A stretch of DNA of 64,000 nt from Cupriavidus taiwanensis (GCF_900249755.1 NZ_LT976853.1:364107-428106); one strand, 5' to 3'; positions 31,094 to 42,047 are shown, counted from the stretch's first letter. Notes: a model not told the origin generated them from the letters alone. Numbers and translations: made by a program.

Positions 31094-31927
31094 TTACCTG
31101 AACTGAGGCGGCCGCTTTTCGCGCAGGCTCGCCATGCCTTCGTGCACGTCGGGGCCGGCAAAACCCATGAATTCCAGCGCCAGCGAGGTATCGAAAGCGG
31201 GGCCGGCCATGCGCAGCCAGTTGTTGAGGGCGTACTTGGTCCAGCGGATCGCGCTCTGCGACCCTGCCGCCAGCCGGTTGGCCACCTCGAACGCGCGCGC
31301 CACCAGTTCGTCCTCATCCACCGCCAGCGAGACCAGGCCGATCCGCTCGGCCTCTTCGCCGCTGACCGACTCGCACAGCATCAGATAGTACTTGGCCTTG
31401 GCCATTCCGCACAGCAGCGGCCACACGATCGCGGCATGGTCGCCCGCCGCCACGCCCAGCCGGGTATGGCCGTCGACGATGCGCGCGGTCTTTGCCGCGA
31501 TCGAGATATCGGCCAGCAAGCCCGCGACCAGCCCGGCGCCGACCGCCGGGCCATGCATCGCCGAGACCACCGGCTTGTCGCAGTTGATGACGTTGTAGAC
31601 CAGGTCGCGCGCCTCGTGCCAGACCCGGGTGCGGGTGTCGAAGTCGCGGGCCATGTCCTCGACCAGCGCCAGGTCGCCGCCGGCGGAGAAGCCCTTGCCC
31701 TCGCCGCGGATCAGCGCGACGCGCACGTCGGGGTCGGCGGAGACGTCGCGCCAGATTTCGGCCAGCTCGCGGTGCATGCTGGCGTCGGCGGTGGCCAGCT
31801 TCTGGTTGGCCGACTGGGCCGCGCCCATGACGATTTCCAGGATCGGGCCGTGGCGGCGCAGCGTCAGCGCGCGGTAGCGCTCGTAGCGCGGGGACAGGGC
31901 GGCGGTGTCAGCGGAGGGAGTGGTCAT
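31094..31927 (-). CDS. Enoyl-CoA hydratase/isomerase family protein
   Basis: A 277-residue crotonase-fold protein with the oxyanion-hole stretches [12 protein letters not shown] and [21 protein letters not shown]. The site usually reading Pro-Glu before the second oxyanion segment here reads DGHTRLG, so the canonical hydratase Glu is not evident; the reaction may be other than enoyl-CoA hydration. It precedes phaM (65-bp gap) on the same strand and has an operator palindrome 46 bp upstream of its start. The substrate is unknown. Confidence 0.85.
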   Translation of the reverse strand: MTTPSADTAALSPRYERYRALTLRRHGPILEIVMGAAQSANQKLATADASMHRELAEIWRDVSADPDVRVALIRGEGKGFSAGGDLALVEDMARDFDTRTRVWHEARDLVYNVINCDKPVVSAMHGPAVGAGLVAGLLADISIAAKTARIVDGHTRLGVAAGDHAAIVWPLLCGMAKAKYYLMLCESVSGEEAERIGLVSLAVDEDELVARAFEVANRLAAGSQSAIRWTKYALNNWLRMAGPAFDTSLALEFMGFAGPDVHEGMASLREKRPPQFR

Positions 31928-31972
31928 GGGGGCCTTTTATGTGGACGCCAGCGCGGGCGCCGCAAGCATGGT

Positions 31973-32002
31973 TAATTTACCAACCGATCGGTCGGTTAAT
32001 TA
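31973..32002. promoter_or_regulatory. Operator palindrome upstream of the enoyl-CoA hydratase gene
   Basis: A 30-bp imperfect palindrome centred between 31987 and 31988. Its core ACCGATCGGT (31983-31992) is perfect, and 13 of 15 pairs match overall. The shape is typical of TetR-family operators. It overlaps AT-rich sequence where the hydratase promoter should lie; no TetR gene is next door. Confidence 0.7.
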
Positions 32003-32047
32003 TATGCAATTCCGGCTCGCGGCCCCGGCTTGCGGCCCCGGCTTGCC

Positions 32048-33028
32048 TCAGCCCGCCGCCACCAGCTGGTCGATCGCGCCGAACACCGAATGGCCCTGCG
32101 CGTCGAACATCTCGATCTTGACCGCGTCGCCGAACTTCATGAATTCGGTCGCCGGCTTGCCCTGGTCGATGGTCTCGAGCATGCGTTTCTCGGCGATGCA
32201 GCAGTAGCCCTTGGTGCGGTCGACGTTGGAGATCGTGCCCGAGCCGACGATGCTGCCGGCGCGCACGTTGCGCGTCTTGCAGATATGCGCGATCAGCTGG
32301 CCGAAGTCGAACACCATGTCGGTGCCGCAGTCGGGGTGGCCCACCTTCTTGCTGTTCCAGTGCACGGTCATGGGCAGGTGGACCTTGCGCTCGCGCCAGG
32401 CGTCGCCGAGTTCGTCGGGGGTCACCGCCACCGGCGAGAACGCGGTGGCCGGCTTGCTCTGGAAGAAGCCGAAGCCCTTGCCCAGTTCGGCCGGGATCAG
32501 GTTGCGCAGCGAGACATCGTTGGCCAGCATCACCAGCCGGATGGCGTCGCCGGCCTGCTCGGGGGTGGCGCCCATCTTCACGTCGCCGGTGATCACCGCG
32601 ACCTCGGCCTCGAAGTCGATGCCGAAGGCCTCGCTGGCGCAGACGATGTCGTCCTGGGGGCCCAGGAAATCGTCGGAGCCGCCCTGGTACATCAGCGGGT
32701 CGGTCCAGAACTCGGGCGGCATCTCGGCGCCGCGCGCCTTGCGCACCAGCTCGACATGGTTGACGTAGGCCGAGCCGTCGGCCCATTGGTAGGCGCGCGG
32801 CAGCGGCGCCATGCAGTTCTTCGGCGCGAACGGGAACGGATGGCGCGCGCGGCCGGCGTTGAGCGCGTCGTACAGGTCCTGCAGCTGCGGCGCGTAGAAC
32901 TGCCAGTCGTCGAGCACGGTCTGCAGCTTGCCGGCGATGTCGGTGGCGAAGTGCGCGCTCTTCAGGTCGCGCGACACGACCACCAGCTGGCCGTCGCGCG
33001 AACCGTCTTTCAGGGTTGCGAGTTTCAT
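32048..33028 (-). CDS. Fumarylacetoacetate hydrolase family protein
   Basis: A 326-residue FAH-superfamily protein; members hydrolyse or decarboxylate acylpyruvates using a divalent metal. The acidic metal-site region is visible as GIDFEAEVAVITGD, and FAH-like segments include VMLANDVSLRNLIP, FGFFQSKPATAFSPVAVTPDELG, and IVGSGTISNVD. The length fits true fumarylacetoacetase-like enzymes of aromatic catabolism rather than short FAHD1 forms. It is divergent from an IclR regulator, which is the likely controller. Confidence 0.9.
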   Translation of the reverse strand: MKLATLKDGSRDGQLVVVSRDLKSAHFATDIAGKLQTVLDDWQFYAPQLQDLYDALNAGRARHPFPFAPKNCMAPLPRAYQWADGSAYVNHVELVRKARGAEMPPEFWTDPLMYQGGSDDFLGPQDDIVCASEAFGIDFEAEVAVITGDVKMGATPEQAGDAIRLVMLANDVSLRNLIPAELGKGFGFFQSKPATAFSPVAVTPDELGDAWRERKVHLPMTVHWNSKKVGHPDCGTDMVFDFGQLIAHICKTRNVRAGSIVGSGTISNVDRTKGYCCIAEKRMLETIDQGKPATEFMKFGDAVKIEMFDAQGHSVFGAIDQLVAAG

Positions 33029-33226
33029 GGGGTACGGTAGGGATCAGGGGCGCCCGCCGGGCAGGCGCGATGGCCGCTAGTCTAACGCGGCGCGCGTGCC
33101 GGCCAGGCGACCGTGCGGGGCGCATCGGTGGCCTCCATGGTAAAACGGGGCCCGGCCTGGCGGGCTGCACCGGCGCCGCACCGGCCAGGCCCGTGGCGAA
33201 GACAATCTGCCGAGCACTTAAAAACT

Positions 33227-33256
33227 GGTAAATCGATTTCGCTATAGTAAATTACC
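33227..33256. promoter_or_regulatory. Possible operator between FAH and iclR genes
   Basis: An AT-rich patch in otherwise GC-rich DNA with inverted half-sites GGTAAAT (33227-33233) and AATTACC (33250-33256). A TATAGT (33243-33248) between them could be a -10 for the iclR gene. It is the obvious place for IclR binding, but the symmetry is only partial. Confidence 0.4.
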
Positions 33257-33304
33257 TGGGATTTTTCCCTTCCCCCGCCAGTCAGCAGACACCCTGCCAC
33301 CCGC

Positions 33305-34138
33305 ATGTCAGAGATCGAAGAAGAAGACCCCAAGCTGCGTTCCGGCATCCAGTCCATCGAGGTGGGCTTCAAGCTGCTGCAGGCGCTGGCGGCATCGCCG
33401 CGCGCGATGATGCTGCGCGACCTCGCCGCCGCCGCGGGCATGAACCCGGCCAAGGCCCACCGCTACCTGGTCAGTTTCATGCGGCTGGGCGCGGTGGCGC
33501 AGGACCCGGTCAGCGGGCGCTATGACCTGGGGCCGTTCGCGCTGCAGCTGGGGCTGGCCGGGCTGAACCGGCTCGACCCGGTCAAGAAGGCGCGCCCGAT
33601 CCTGTCGCAGCTGCGCGACGAGCTCGACCTGACCGCCGGCATCGCGGTGTGGGGCAACCACGGTCCCACCGTGGTGCACTGGGAAGAGTCCAGCCATCCG
33701 GTCACGGTCAGCCTGCGCCTGGGCGACGTGATGCCGATGCTGAACTCGGCCACCGGCCGGCTCTACGGCGCCTACCTGCCGCGCAAGCAGACGCTGCCGC
33801 TGATCGAGCGCGAACTGGGCGCGCGCGGCCATGACGGCGTGCCCGACATGCCGCGCACGCTGGCCGACTACGACGCGATCTGCGCCGAGGTGCGCGCGCA
33901 CGGCGCCGCGCGCACGCTCGGCGGCGTGCTGCCGGGCATCAATGCGTTCTCGATGCCGGTGTTCGATGCCAACGGGCATCTCGCCATGGGGCTGATCGTG
34001 CTGGGCGCGCAAAGCATATTCGATGCAGAATGGGGCGGTACGATGGATCGCCGCGTGCGCGCCATCGCCCAACAGCTCTCATCGGAACTCGGCTACCTTG
34101 GTGCCGCCGCCCCGCCCGGACAAACCGTCCAAGCCTGA
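33305..34138 (+). CDS. IclR-family transcriptional regulator
   Basis: A 277-residue IclR regulator with an N-terminal winged helix-turn-helix (about residues 14-75, SIEVGFKLLQALAASPRAMMLRDLAAAAGMNPAKAHRYL split over the domain) and a C-terminal effector-binding domain (LRLGDVMPMLNSATGRLYGAYLP). It is divergent from the FAH gene, so control of that gene is likely. Its 3' end overlaps the GTG start of the DUF3108 gene by 38 bp. The effector is unknown. Confidence 0.92.
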   Translation: MSEIEEEDPKLRSGIQSIEVGFKLLQALAASPRAMMLRDLAAAAGMNPAKAHRYLVSFMRLGAVAQDPVSGRYDLGPFALQLGLAGLNRLDPVKKARPILSQLRDELDLTAGIAVWGNHGPTVVHWEESSHPVTVSLRLGDVMPMLNSATGRLYGAYLPRKQTLPLIERELGARGHDGVPDMPRTLADYDAICAEVRAHGAARTLGGVLPGINAFSMPVFDANGHLAMGLIVLGAQSIFDAEWGGTMDRRVRAIAQQLSSELGYLGAAAPPGQTVQA

Positions 34139-35207
34139 TCCCCACGCCCGTCCCGGCGCGGATCCCCGCGTCTGGCGCCGGCGCCGCTGGATCTTCGTAA
34201 TTGCGCTGGTGCTGCTGGTCCACCTGATGGCGGTGGTGGGTCTGGTGCGCATGCCCGGGCCGCTGATCCCGGTCGATGTCAGCGACACCCCCACGCTGGA
34301 AGCCGTGCTGCTGCCGCCGCCGGCGCCGCCGGCTCCCCCAAAGCCCCGGCCGATCGCCCGCGCGCCGCGTCCGCAGCCCAAGCCCGCGGCGCCAACGCCC
34401 GAACCCGAAGTGCCCGCCCCGGCTCCCGAGCCGGCGCCGCCGCTCGCCACCAGCCCGCAGGGCGCGGCCGAGATGGCAGCCGGCACCGGCGGCGAAGGCA
34501 GCGCGGCCGCGCCCGCCGCCGCGCCGGCTCCCGCCCCTTCCGGCGGGCCGCAGGGCGGCGTCAACGGCGTGCGCTACAGCGCGCCCGCGTCGGCTACCCT
34601 GCATTACGCCAGCTTCGTCAACGGCGTGCAGAACCCGGACGGCCTGATCCGTTGGGAGCAGGACGGCAGCCGCTACCGCCTCGCCGTCGAGACCCGCGTG
34701 CTGTGGTTCCGCTTTGCCTTCCAGAGTAGCGGCGCGCTGGCCGAGCAGGGCCTGCTGCCGGAACGCTACGAAGAACGCCGCCGCAACAAGGTCGAGGCCT
34801 CGCGCATCGATACCGGGGCGGGCACCGTGACCTTCGCCTCGGGCGCGCAGGCGCCGTTCCCCGCCGGCGCGCAGGACCGCTTCAGCGTCTTCCTGCAACT
34901 GGTGGGGCTGGTGCGCGGCAACCCGCAGCGCTATGTAACGCCCGGTGTGACGGAAACGTTCCAGGTGGCCGACACCCGGGATGTCGAACCCATGCAAGTG
35001 CAGTATGTTGGAGAGGACGAGATCGACACCGGCCAGGGCGTGGTGCGCGCCAAGCACTTCGTGCGGCTGCCGCGCCGCGCCAACGACAGGCGCCGCGTCG
35101 AGGTCTGGCTGGCGCAGTCGCTGGGCTGGATGCCGGTGCGGTTGCGCCAGACCGAGCCCGACGGCACCCAGATCGACCTGGTGTACCGCGGCCGCGAAGG
35201 ACCGTAG
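34101..35207 (+). CDS. TonB-like N-terminus fused to DUF3108 domain
   Basis: A 368-residue protein. After a basic cytoplasmic N-terminus (WRRRRW) it has one membrane helix (about residues 30-50), a long Pro/Ala-rich spacer (PPPAPPAPPKPRPIAR... about residues 70-160) like that of TonB, and a C-terminal DUF3108 domain (about 180-368). DUF3108 proteins are usually periplasmic and of unknown function. No ATG fits; GTG 34101 (or TTG 34098) is the likely start and overlaps iclR by 38 bp. Confidence 0.75.
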   Translation: MPPPRPDKPSKPDPHARPGADPRVWRRRRWIFVIALVLLVHLMAVVGLVRMPGPLIPVDVSDTPTLEAVLLPPPAPPAPPKPRPIARAPRPQPKPAAPTPEPEVPAPAPEPAPPLATSPQGAAEMAAGTGGEGSAAAPAAAPAPAPSGGPQGGVNGVRYSAPASATLHYASFVNGVQNPDGLIRWEQDGSRYRLAVETRVLWFRFAFQSSGALAEQGLLPERYEERRRNKVEASRIDTGAGTVTFASGAQAPFPAGAQDRFSVFLQLVGLVRGNPQRYVTPGVTETFQVADTRDVEPMQVQYVGEDEIDTGQGVVRAKHFVRLPRRANDRRRVEVWLAQSLGWMPVRLRQTEPDGTQIDLVYRGREGP

Positions 35208-35245
35208 CGCCGCCGGTTTGCGCCGCCGGTTTGCGCTGCCGGTTT
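35207..35245. repeat. 13-bp tandem repeat, three units
   Basis: Three units of GCGCYGCCGGTTT (35207-35219, 35220-35232, 35233-35245) differing at one base, followed by GCGC. The first unit starts in the stop codon of the DUF3108 gene. Likely slippage product; may vary between strains. Confidence 0.85.
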
Positions 35246-35286
35246 GCGCATATCCATGCAGGCTTGACCGAAAAGGAGCATCCGCC

Positions 35287-36129
35287 ATGACCGCTGCCAC
35301 GCCGCCCACCGAAACCCGCCGCATCCACGCCGACGGCGCCGAGCTGCACGTGCGCCTGGACGGCGCCGACGGGCCCTGGGTGATCCTGACCCATGCCCTG
35401 GCCGCCGACCACACCTTGTGGGATATCACCGCGCAGCATCTCGCCGGCCGCTACCGCGTGGTGCGCCCGGACCTGCGCGGCCACGGCGCCAGCGAGGCGC
35501 CGCTCGGCCCCTACACCATGACGCGGCTGGCCGACGACGTGGTCGCCGTGATGGACGCGCTGGAGATTCCGCAGGCGCATTTCTGCGGCATCTCGGTGGG
35601 CGGCATGATCGGGCAGAGCATGGGGCTGCGCCATCCGGAGCGGCTGCTGTCGCTGACGCTGGTGGCGACCAACAGCCAGACGCCGATGGAAGCCCACCCG
35701 ATGTGGCACAACCGCATCGGCCAGGCCGAGGCCCATGGCATGGCCGGGCTGGCCGATGCCACCCTCGGCCGCTGGCTGACGCCGGCGTTCCACGCGTCGC
35801 ATCCCGACGAAGTGTTGCGTATCCGCGACATGCTGGTGGCGACTCCGGTACGTGGCTACGTGGGCGTGGCCGAGGCCATCATGGCTTTTGACCTGGCGGG
35901 CGCGCTTTCCCGCATTCATTGTCCTACGCTGGTAATAGCGGGCGAGCAGGACCAGGGCGCGACCGTGGCGATGGCCCAGAGCATCGCCGCGGCGATCCCC
36001 GGGTCCCGGCTCGAGGTAGTGCCGCAAGCGGCGCACCTGGTGCACGTGGAGCAGCCGGAACGCTTCCACGCCGCGCTGGACGCCTTCCTGGGGAGCGCCG
36101 CATGCGGGGGCCAGTGCGACGTTCCGTGA
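35287..36129 (+). CDS. Alpha/beta hydrolase, 3-oxoadipate enol-lactonase-like
   Basis: A 280-residue alpha/beta hydrolase. The nucleophile is Ser103 in GISVGG, the oxyanion region THALAADHTLWD, the acid lies near GEQDQG and the His in AAHLVHVEQPE. The overall pattern, including RPDLRGHGASEAP, resembles PcaD-type enol-lactonases, but no pca genes are nearby, so the substrate is open. ATG 35287 is preceded by AAAAGGAG. It follows the DUF3108 gene across the tandem repeat. Confidence 0.82.
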   Translation: MTAATPPTETRRIHADGAELHVRLDGADGPWVILTHALAADHTLWDITAQHLAGRYRVVRPDLRGHGASEAPLGPYTMTRLADDVVAVMDALEIPQAHFCGISVGGMIGQSMGLRHPERLLSLTLVATNSQTPMEAHPMWHNRIGQAEAHGMAGLADATLGRWLTPAFHASHPDEVLRIRDMLVATPVRGYVGVAEAIMAFDLAGALSRIHCPTLVIAGEQDQGATVAMAQSIAAAIPGSRLEVVPQAAHLVHVEQPERFHAALDAFLGSAACGGQCDVP

Positions 36130-36367
36130 CAAGCAACACACTGATGTTCCAGGCTCAAGAAACTTGTTGCATTGGCCGATGCCCAATTCATGTAAGGCAG
36201 AAAATCGTGGCAACGTGGTGACAGGCACCCGGAAACTTGCGCATAGCTTGATTTCCCGCCGGTCACCCCAAGTTTGGAGGTAAAGCCGCGGCGCCCCCCT
36301 CAAGGCATCAACTGAGGCAAGAACCACAAGGGCGAGCCGCCCATCCATGACGCCCAGGAGGTGTGCC

Positions 36368-36625
36368 ATGCAAATGATCTACAACAGCGACAACTACTGC
36401 ATCGTTGAATTCGGTGCGGATGTCGAGCAAGCGCCGCTTGAGTTCGGGGGCTACGAAATCGTCGACAAGAACCTGAAGCGCGAGATTTTCCTCGGCGGCC
36501 AGCTCGCCGAAAGCTTCCGCGCCGACGTCAAGCGGCTGATTGAAAGCGAGCCGTCGGTGGAGGAGGTCGATGACTTCCTCGGCAAGTTCGACAACGTGAT
36601 GACGCATCCGCTGGTGATGCACTGA
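36368..36625 (+). CDS. DUF3567 family small protein
   Basis: An 85-residue acidic soluble protein starting MQMIYNSDNYCIVEFGAD. It matches a small conserved Burkholderiales family (DUF3567) as I recall it; the function is unknown. The ribosome-binding site AGGAGG (36356-36361) is optimal for ATG 36368 and argues for high expression. It is a single-gene unit with its own intrinsic terminator. The 238 bp upstream hold no gene and presumably its promoter. Confidence 0.75.
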   Translation: MQMIYNSDNYCIVEFGADVEQAPLEFGGYEIVDKNLKREIFLGGQLAESFRADVKRLIESEPSVEEVDDFLGKFDNVMTHPLVMH

Positions 36626-36684
36626 GCAGACCCCCGGGGCGGCGCGCCGAGCCGCCGCGCCGCCCCGGTTCAGCAACGACGACC

Positions 36685-36707
36685 AAAGCCCGCTTCGGCG
36701 GGCTTTT
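36685..36707 (+). terminator. Intrinsic terminator after the DUF3567 gene
   Basis: AAAGCCCGC, TTCG tetraloop, GCGGGCTTT, then T. Flanking A and T runs make it usable from both sides, so it may also serve the convergent rhodanese gene. Confidence 0.88.
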
Positions 36708-36733
36708 GCTTTCTTCCGGCCAGGTGACGCGGC

Positions 36734-37126
36734 TCAGTACTGCTCCCACGGCAGCCCGTCGTGACGCCAGCCGTTGAGCGTATTGCGGTGGCGCTGCGCA
36801 TCGAGGTCGCCCTCGAAGCCGTGCAGCACATACTGGACGTTGGAGAAGCCCGCCCCCTCCAGCGCGCGCGCCGCCGCGGAAGAGCGGTTGCCGCTGCGGC
36901 AGATCAGCAGCACCGGCCGGGCCGAGGCCTGGCCGGCCAGCTTCTTCACCATCTGCACGAAATGCGGGTTGACCTCCCAGTCGGGGCCGTCGTTCCAGGG
37001 CACGTTGTGCGCGCCCTTGGGATGGCCGACGAACAGGTACTCCATTTCGCTGCGGCAGTCGATAAACAGCGTCTCGGGCGATTGCGCCAGCAGGTCGTAG
37101 GCGTCGGTTGGGGCGAGGTGTTGCAT
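36734..37126 (-). CDS. Rhodanese-like domain protein
   Basis: A 130-residue single-domain rhodanese. Cys76 sits in the active-site loop LICRSGNRS, which has the CRxGxR pattern of sulfurtransferases, and FIDCRSEMEYLFVGHPKGAHNVPW is the conserved N-terminal part. ATG 37126 is chosen over longer frames because upstream codons do not match the family. It is divergent from metH1. A LiuR-like half-site lies 38-49 bp upstream. Confidence 0.88.
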   Translation of the reverse strand: MQHLAPTDAYDLLAQSPETLFIDCRSEMEYLFVGHPKGAHNVPWNDGPDWEVNPHFVQMVKKLAGQASARPVLLICRSGNRSSAAARALEGAGFSNVQYVLHGFEGDLDAQRHRNTLNGWRHDGLPWEQY

Positions 37127-37163
37127 GGTCGGCAGGGAAGCGCGGCGCAAGGCCGGCGCACGG

Positions 37164-37175
37164 TGACGTTTACGT
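37164..37175. promoter_or_regulatory. LiuR-like half-site upstream of the rhodanese gene
   Basis: TGACGTTTACGT is identical over 12 bases to one half plus centre of the LiuR palindrome at 53547-53570, but the second arm is degraded. It lies between the rhodanese and metH1 starts. Suggestive only. Confidence 0.3.
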
Positions 37176-37236
37176 CTCTCAGTGTAGGCGCCGGAGCGTC
37201 CGGCAGGCAACCGAGGGCGGCCGCAAGGCCTTGATA

Positions 37237-37252
37237 CACCTGATAAAATCGC
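37237..37252 (+). promoter_or_regulatory. Candidate extended -10 promoter for metH1
   Basis: CACCTGATAAAATCGC contains an extended -10 (TGATAAAAT). A near-identical 16-mer lies upstream of argS at 46351-46366. No clear -35 is seen at standard spacing. Confidence 0.45.
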
Positions 37253-37328
37253 ACCTCTTTGGCCGCCATCGGCCACCGCGGCCTACCGTCGAAGCTCCGC
37301 CGGCCCCGCCTTTCCAGAGTTCCCCGCC

Positions 37329-38405
37329 ATGAGTGCCCCTGAATCCCGTGCCCCTGAATCCCGCGCGGCCGCACCGCGCCCCTACACCCGGGCTGCCGAG
37401 CTGCCCCGGCTGCTGCAAGAACGCATCCTGATCCTGGATGGCGCCATGGGCACCATGATCCAGCGCTACAAGCTGAGCGAGGCCGACTACCGCGGCACTC
37501 GCTTCGCCGACCACAAGGTCGACGTCAAGGGCAACAACGAACTGCTGCTGCTGACGCGGCCGCAGGTCATCAGCGAGATCCACGAGCAATACCTGGCCGC
37601 CGGCGCCGACCTGATCGAAACCAATACCTTCGGCGCTACCCGCGTGGCGCAGGAAGACTACAAGATGGCCGAGCTGGCGTACGAGATGAATGTCGAGGCC
37701 GCGCGCCTGGCGCGCGCCGCCTGCGACAAGTACAGCACGCCCGGCAAGCCGCGCTTCGTCGCCGGCGCCTTCGGCCCCACGCCCAAGACCGCCAGCATCT
37801 CGCCCGACGTCAACGACCCCGGCGCGCGCAACGTCACCTTCGAAGAGTTGCGCGAGTCGTACTACGAACAGGGCAAGGGCCTGCTCGAAGGCGGCGCCGA
37901 CGTGTTCCTGGTCGAGACCATCTTCGACACCCTCAACGCCAAGGCCGCGCTGTTCGCCATCGACCAGCTGTTCGAGGATACCGGCGAGCGCGTGCCGGTG
38001 ATGATCTCCGGCACCGTGACCGACGCGTCGGGCCGGATCCTGTCGGGGCAGACCGTCGAGGCGTTCTGGAACAGCCTGCGCCACGCGCGCCCGGTCACGT
38101 TCGGCCTGAACTGCGCGCTCGGCGCGACGCTGATGCGCCCGTATATCGCCGAGCTGGCCAAGATCTGCGACGCCGCGGTGTCGTGCTACCCGAACGCGGG
38201 CCTGCCCAACCCGATGAGCGATACCGGCTTCGACGAAACCCCCGAAGTCACGTCATCGCTGGTCGAAGAGTTCGCCGCCTCCGGGCTGGTGAACCTGGTG
38301 GGCGGCTGCTGCGGCACCACCCCCGAGCACATCGCCGCCATCGCCCAGCGCGTGGCCGACAAGAAACCCCGCAGCTGGCCCAGCCAGTACCGCGACGCCG
38401 CCTGA
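37329..38405 (+). CDS. metH1: Methionine synthase, homocysteine-binding module (split MetH, part 1)
   Basis: A 358-residue protein equal to the N-terminal zinc/homocysteine module of cobalamin-dependent methionine synthase. It activates homocysteine thiolate through a Zn2+ held by three cysteines, visible in FGLNCALGA and [10 protein letters not shown]. It begins with a short Ala/Pro-rich leader, then [15 protein letters not shown]. The other three modules are encoded by the next gene, 18 bp downstream. The break falls at the natural linker and both parts have clean starts and stops, so this is a gene split, not a frameshift. Confidence 0.95.
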   Translation: MSAPESRAPESRAAAPRPYTRAAELPRLLQERILILDGAMGTMIQRYKLSEADYRGTRFADHKVDVKGNNELLLLTRPQVISEIHEQYLAAGADLIETNTFGATRVAQEDYKMAELAYEMNVEAARLARAACDKYSTPGKPRFVAGAFGPTPKTASISPDVNDPGARNVTFEELRESYYEQGKGLLEGGADVFLVETIFDTLNAKAALFAIDQLFEDTGERVPVMISGTVTDASGRILSGQTVEAFWNSLRHARPVTFGLNCALGATLMRPYIAELAKICDAAVSCYPNAGLPNPMSDTGFDETPEVTSSLVEEFAASGLVNLVGGCCGTTPEHIAAIAQRVADKKPRSWPSQYRDAA

Positions 38406-38423
38406 GCCCGAGAGCCCGACAAC

Positions 38424-41171
<2,748 letters not shown>

Positions 41172-41443
41172 CCGGGTGCGACGCCCGGGCGGCAGCGGCG
41201 GCGGCGGTGCCCCGCCGCCAGCCCGTCGATGCGCGTTGATGCGGCAGGAAAAGCGCAGCGGTTGGCCTGCACCGCGCCGCCGGGGTGGTGTGCGGGCCGC
41301 CTCACAACTCCTTACAGTGCCTTGCAACTGCTCACAGACCGGCGCAGTGCGGCTCCCTAGACTGAGGGCTCGATACACGCAACCACCGGCGTGATCACCG
41401 CGGCGAATGTTTCGCTGCGGGGCATCCTGAAAGGAGTCTGTCC

Positions 41444-41899
41444 ATGAAGAAACTGCTGCTCTCCCTGTCCGCACTGTCGATCGCCGCCGCTTCCTCGCTG
41501 GCCATGGCCCAGGGCACCGGCGTTGCCGTTGGCACCAAGGCCGATGTCGGTGCCTCGGTGACCACGCCCTCGCCCGCCGCGGCGGCGCAGGGTGGCCTGA
41601 ACGCCGTCGGCGGCGCCGCAACCGGTGCCGCGGGCGCGGCCGAGAAGGGTTTGTCGACGGCCGGCGCGGCGACCGACAAGGGCCTGTCGGCAGCGGGCAC
41701 GGCGGCTGACAAGGGCCTGTCGACCGCGGGCGCGGCAGTCGACAAGGGCGCCGGCACCGCCGCCGACGCCACCGGCTCGGCCAAGGCAGACGCCGGCAGC
41801 AAGGCCAAGCATGGCAAGCACGCCGCCAAGTCGGCCAAGAAGTCGAAGGCCGAGGTCGGTGTCGGCGCCAGTGCCGAGGCAGGCGCCAAGGCGCAGTAA
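41444..41899 (+). CDS. Secreted Ala/Lys-rich protein with 11-residue tandem repeats
   Basis: A 151-residue protein with a clear signal peptide (cleavage expected after AMA, about residue 22). The mature part is Ala/Gly/Thr/Lys only, with no aromatic residue. Residues 68-100 form three 11-residue repeats of the type KGLSTAGAATD, followed by a partial fourth, then a basic stretch (KAKHGKHAAKSAKKSK) and an Ala/Glu tail. I recognise no family; the 11-mer periodicity recalls amphipathic 11-mer helices of LEA-type or lipid-binding proteins. A strong ribosome-binding site (AAAGGAG) and terminator suggest real, abundant expression. Confidence 0.75.
   Translation: MKKLLLSLSALSIAAASSLAMAQGTGVAVGTKADVGASVTTPSPAAAAQGGLNAVGGAATGAAGAAEKGLSTAGAATDKGLSAAGTAADKGLSTAGAAVDKGAGTAADATGSAKADAGSKAKHGKHAAKSAKKSKAEVGVGASAEAGAKAQ
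41645..41743 (+). repeat. 33-bp in-frame tandem repeat, three units
   Basis: Three consecutive 33-bp units encode the KGLSTAGAATD-type repeats of the secreted protein; a truncated fourth unit follows. The units differ mainly at third positions and a few Ala/Thr/Val codons, so they are old rather than freshly duplicated. Confidence 0.85.
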
Positions 41900-42009
41900 G
41901 CGCACGGCAAGCAAGCCCCATCGTTTCTTGCAGTACTAGCCTCAGCTTCAACCGGTAACGGCCGCGCCGGGCCCCCTCCAGGGATGTTCCGGGCCTGACG
42001 CGCCGCAGC

Positions 42010-42047
42010 AAAGCGGGACGGATGCTATCCGTCCCGCTTTGCTTTTG
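42010..42047 (+). terminator. Strong intrinsic terminator
   Basis: A perfect 14-bp stem (arms 42010-42023 and 42027-42040; arm AAAGCGGGACGGAT) with a 3-nt loop, then GCTTTT. It closes the transcript of the 11-residue-repeat gene. The rest of the 320-bp gap 41900-42219 holds no gene and presumably the response-regulator promoter. Confidence 0.9.

Noticed and set aside
37127..37328. Cobalamin or SAH riboswitch before metH1
   Set aside because: I looked for the conserved core sequences of both classes and did not find them; the region is short and explained by a promoter-like element and a LiuR-like half-site.
41192..41221. GC-rich hairpin after metH2 as terminator
   Set aside because: The stem is good (GGCGGCGG with CCGCCGCC) but no T-run follows, so intrinsic termination is not supported.
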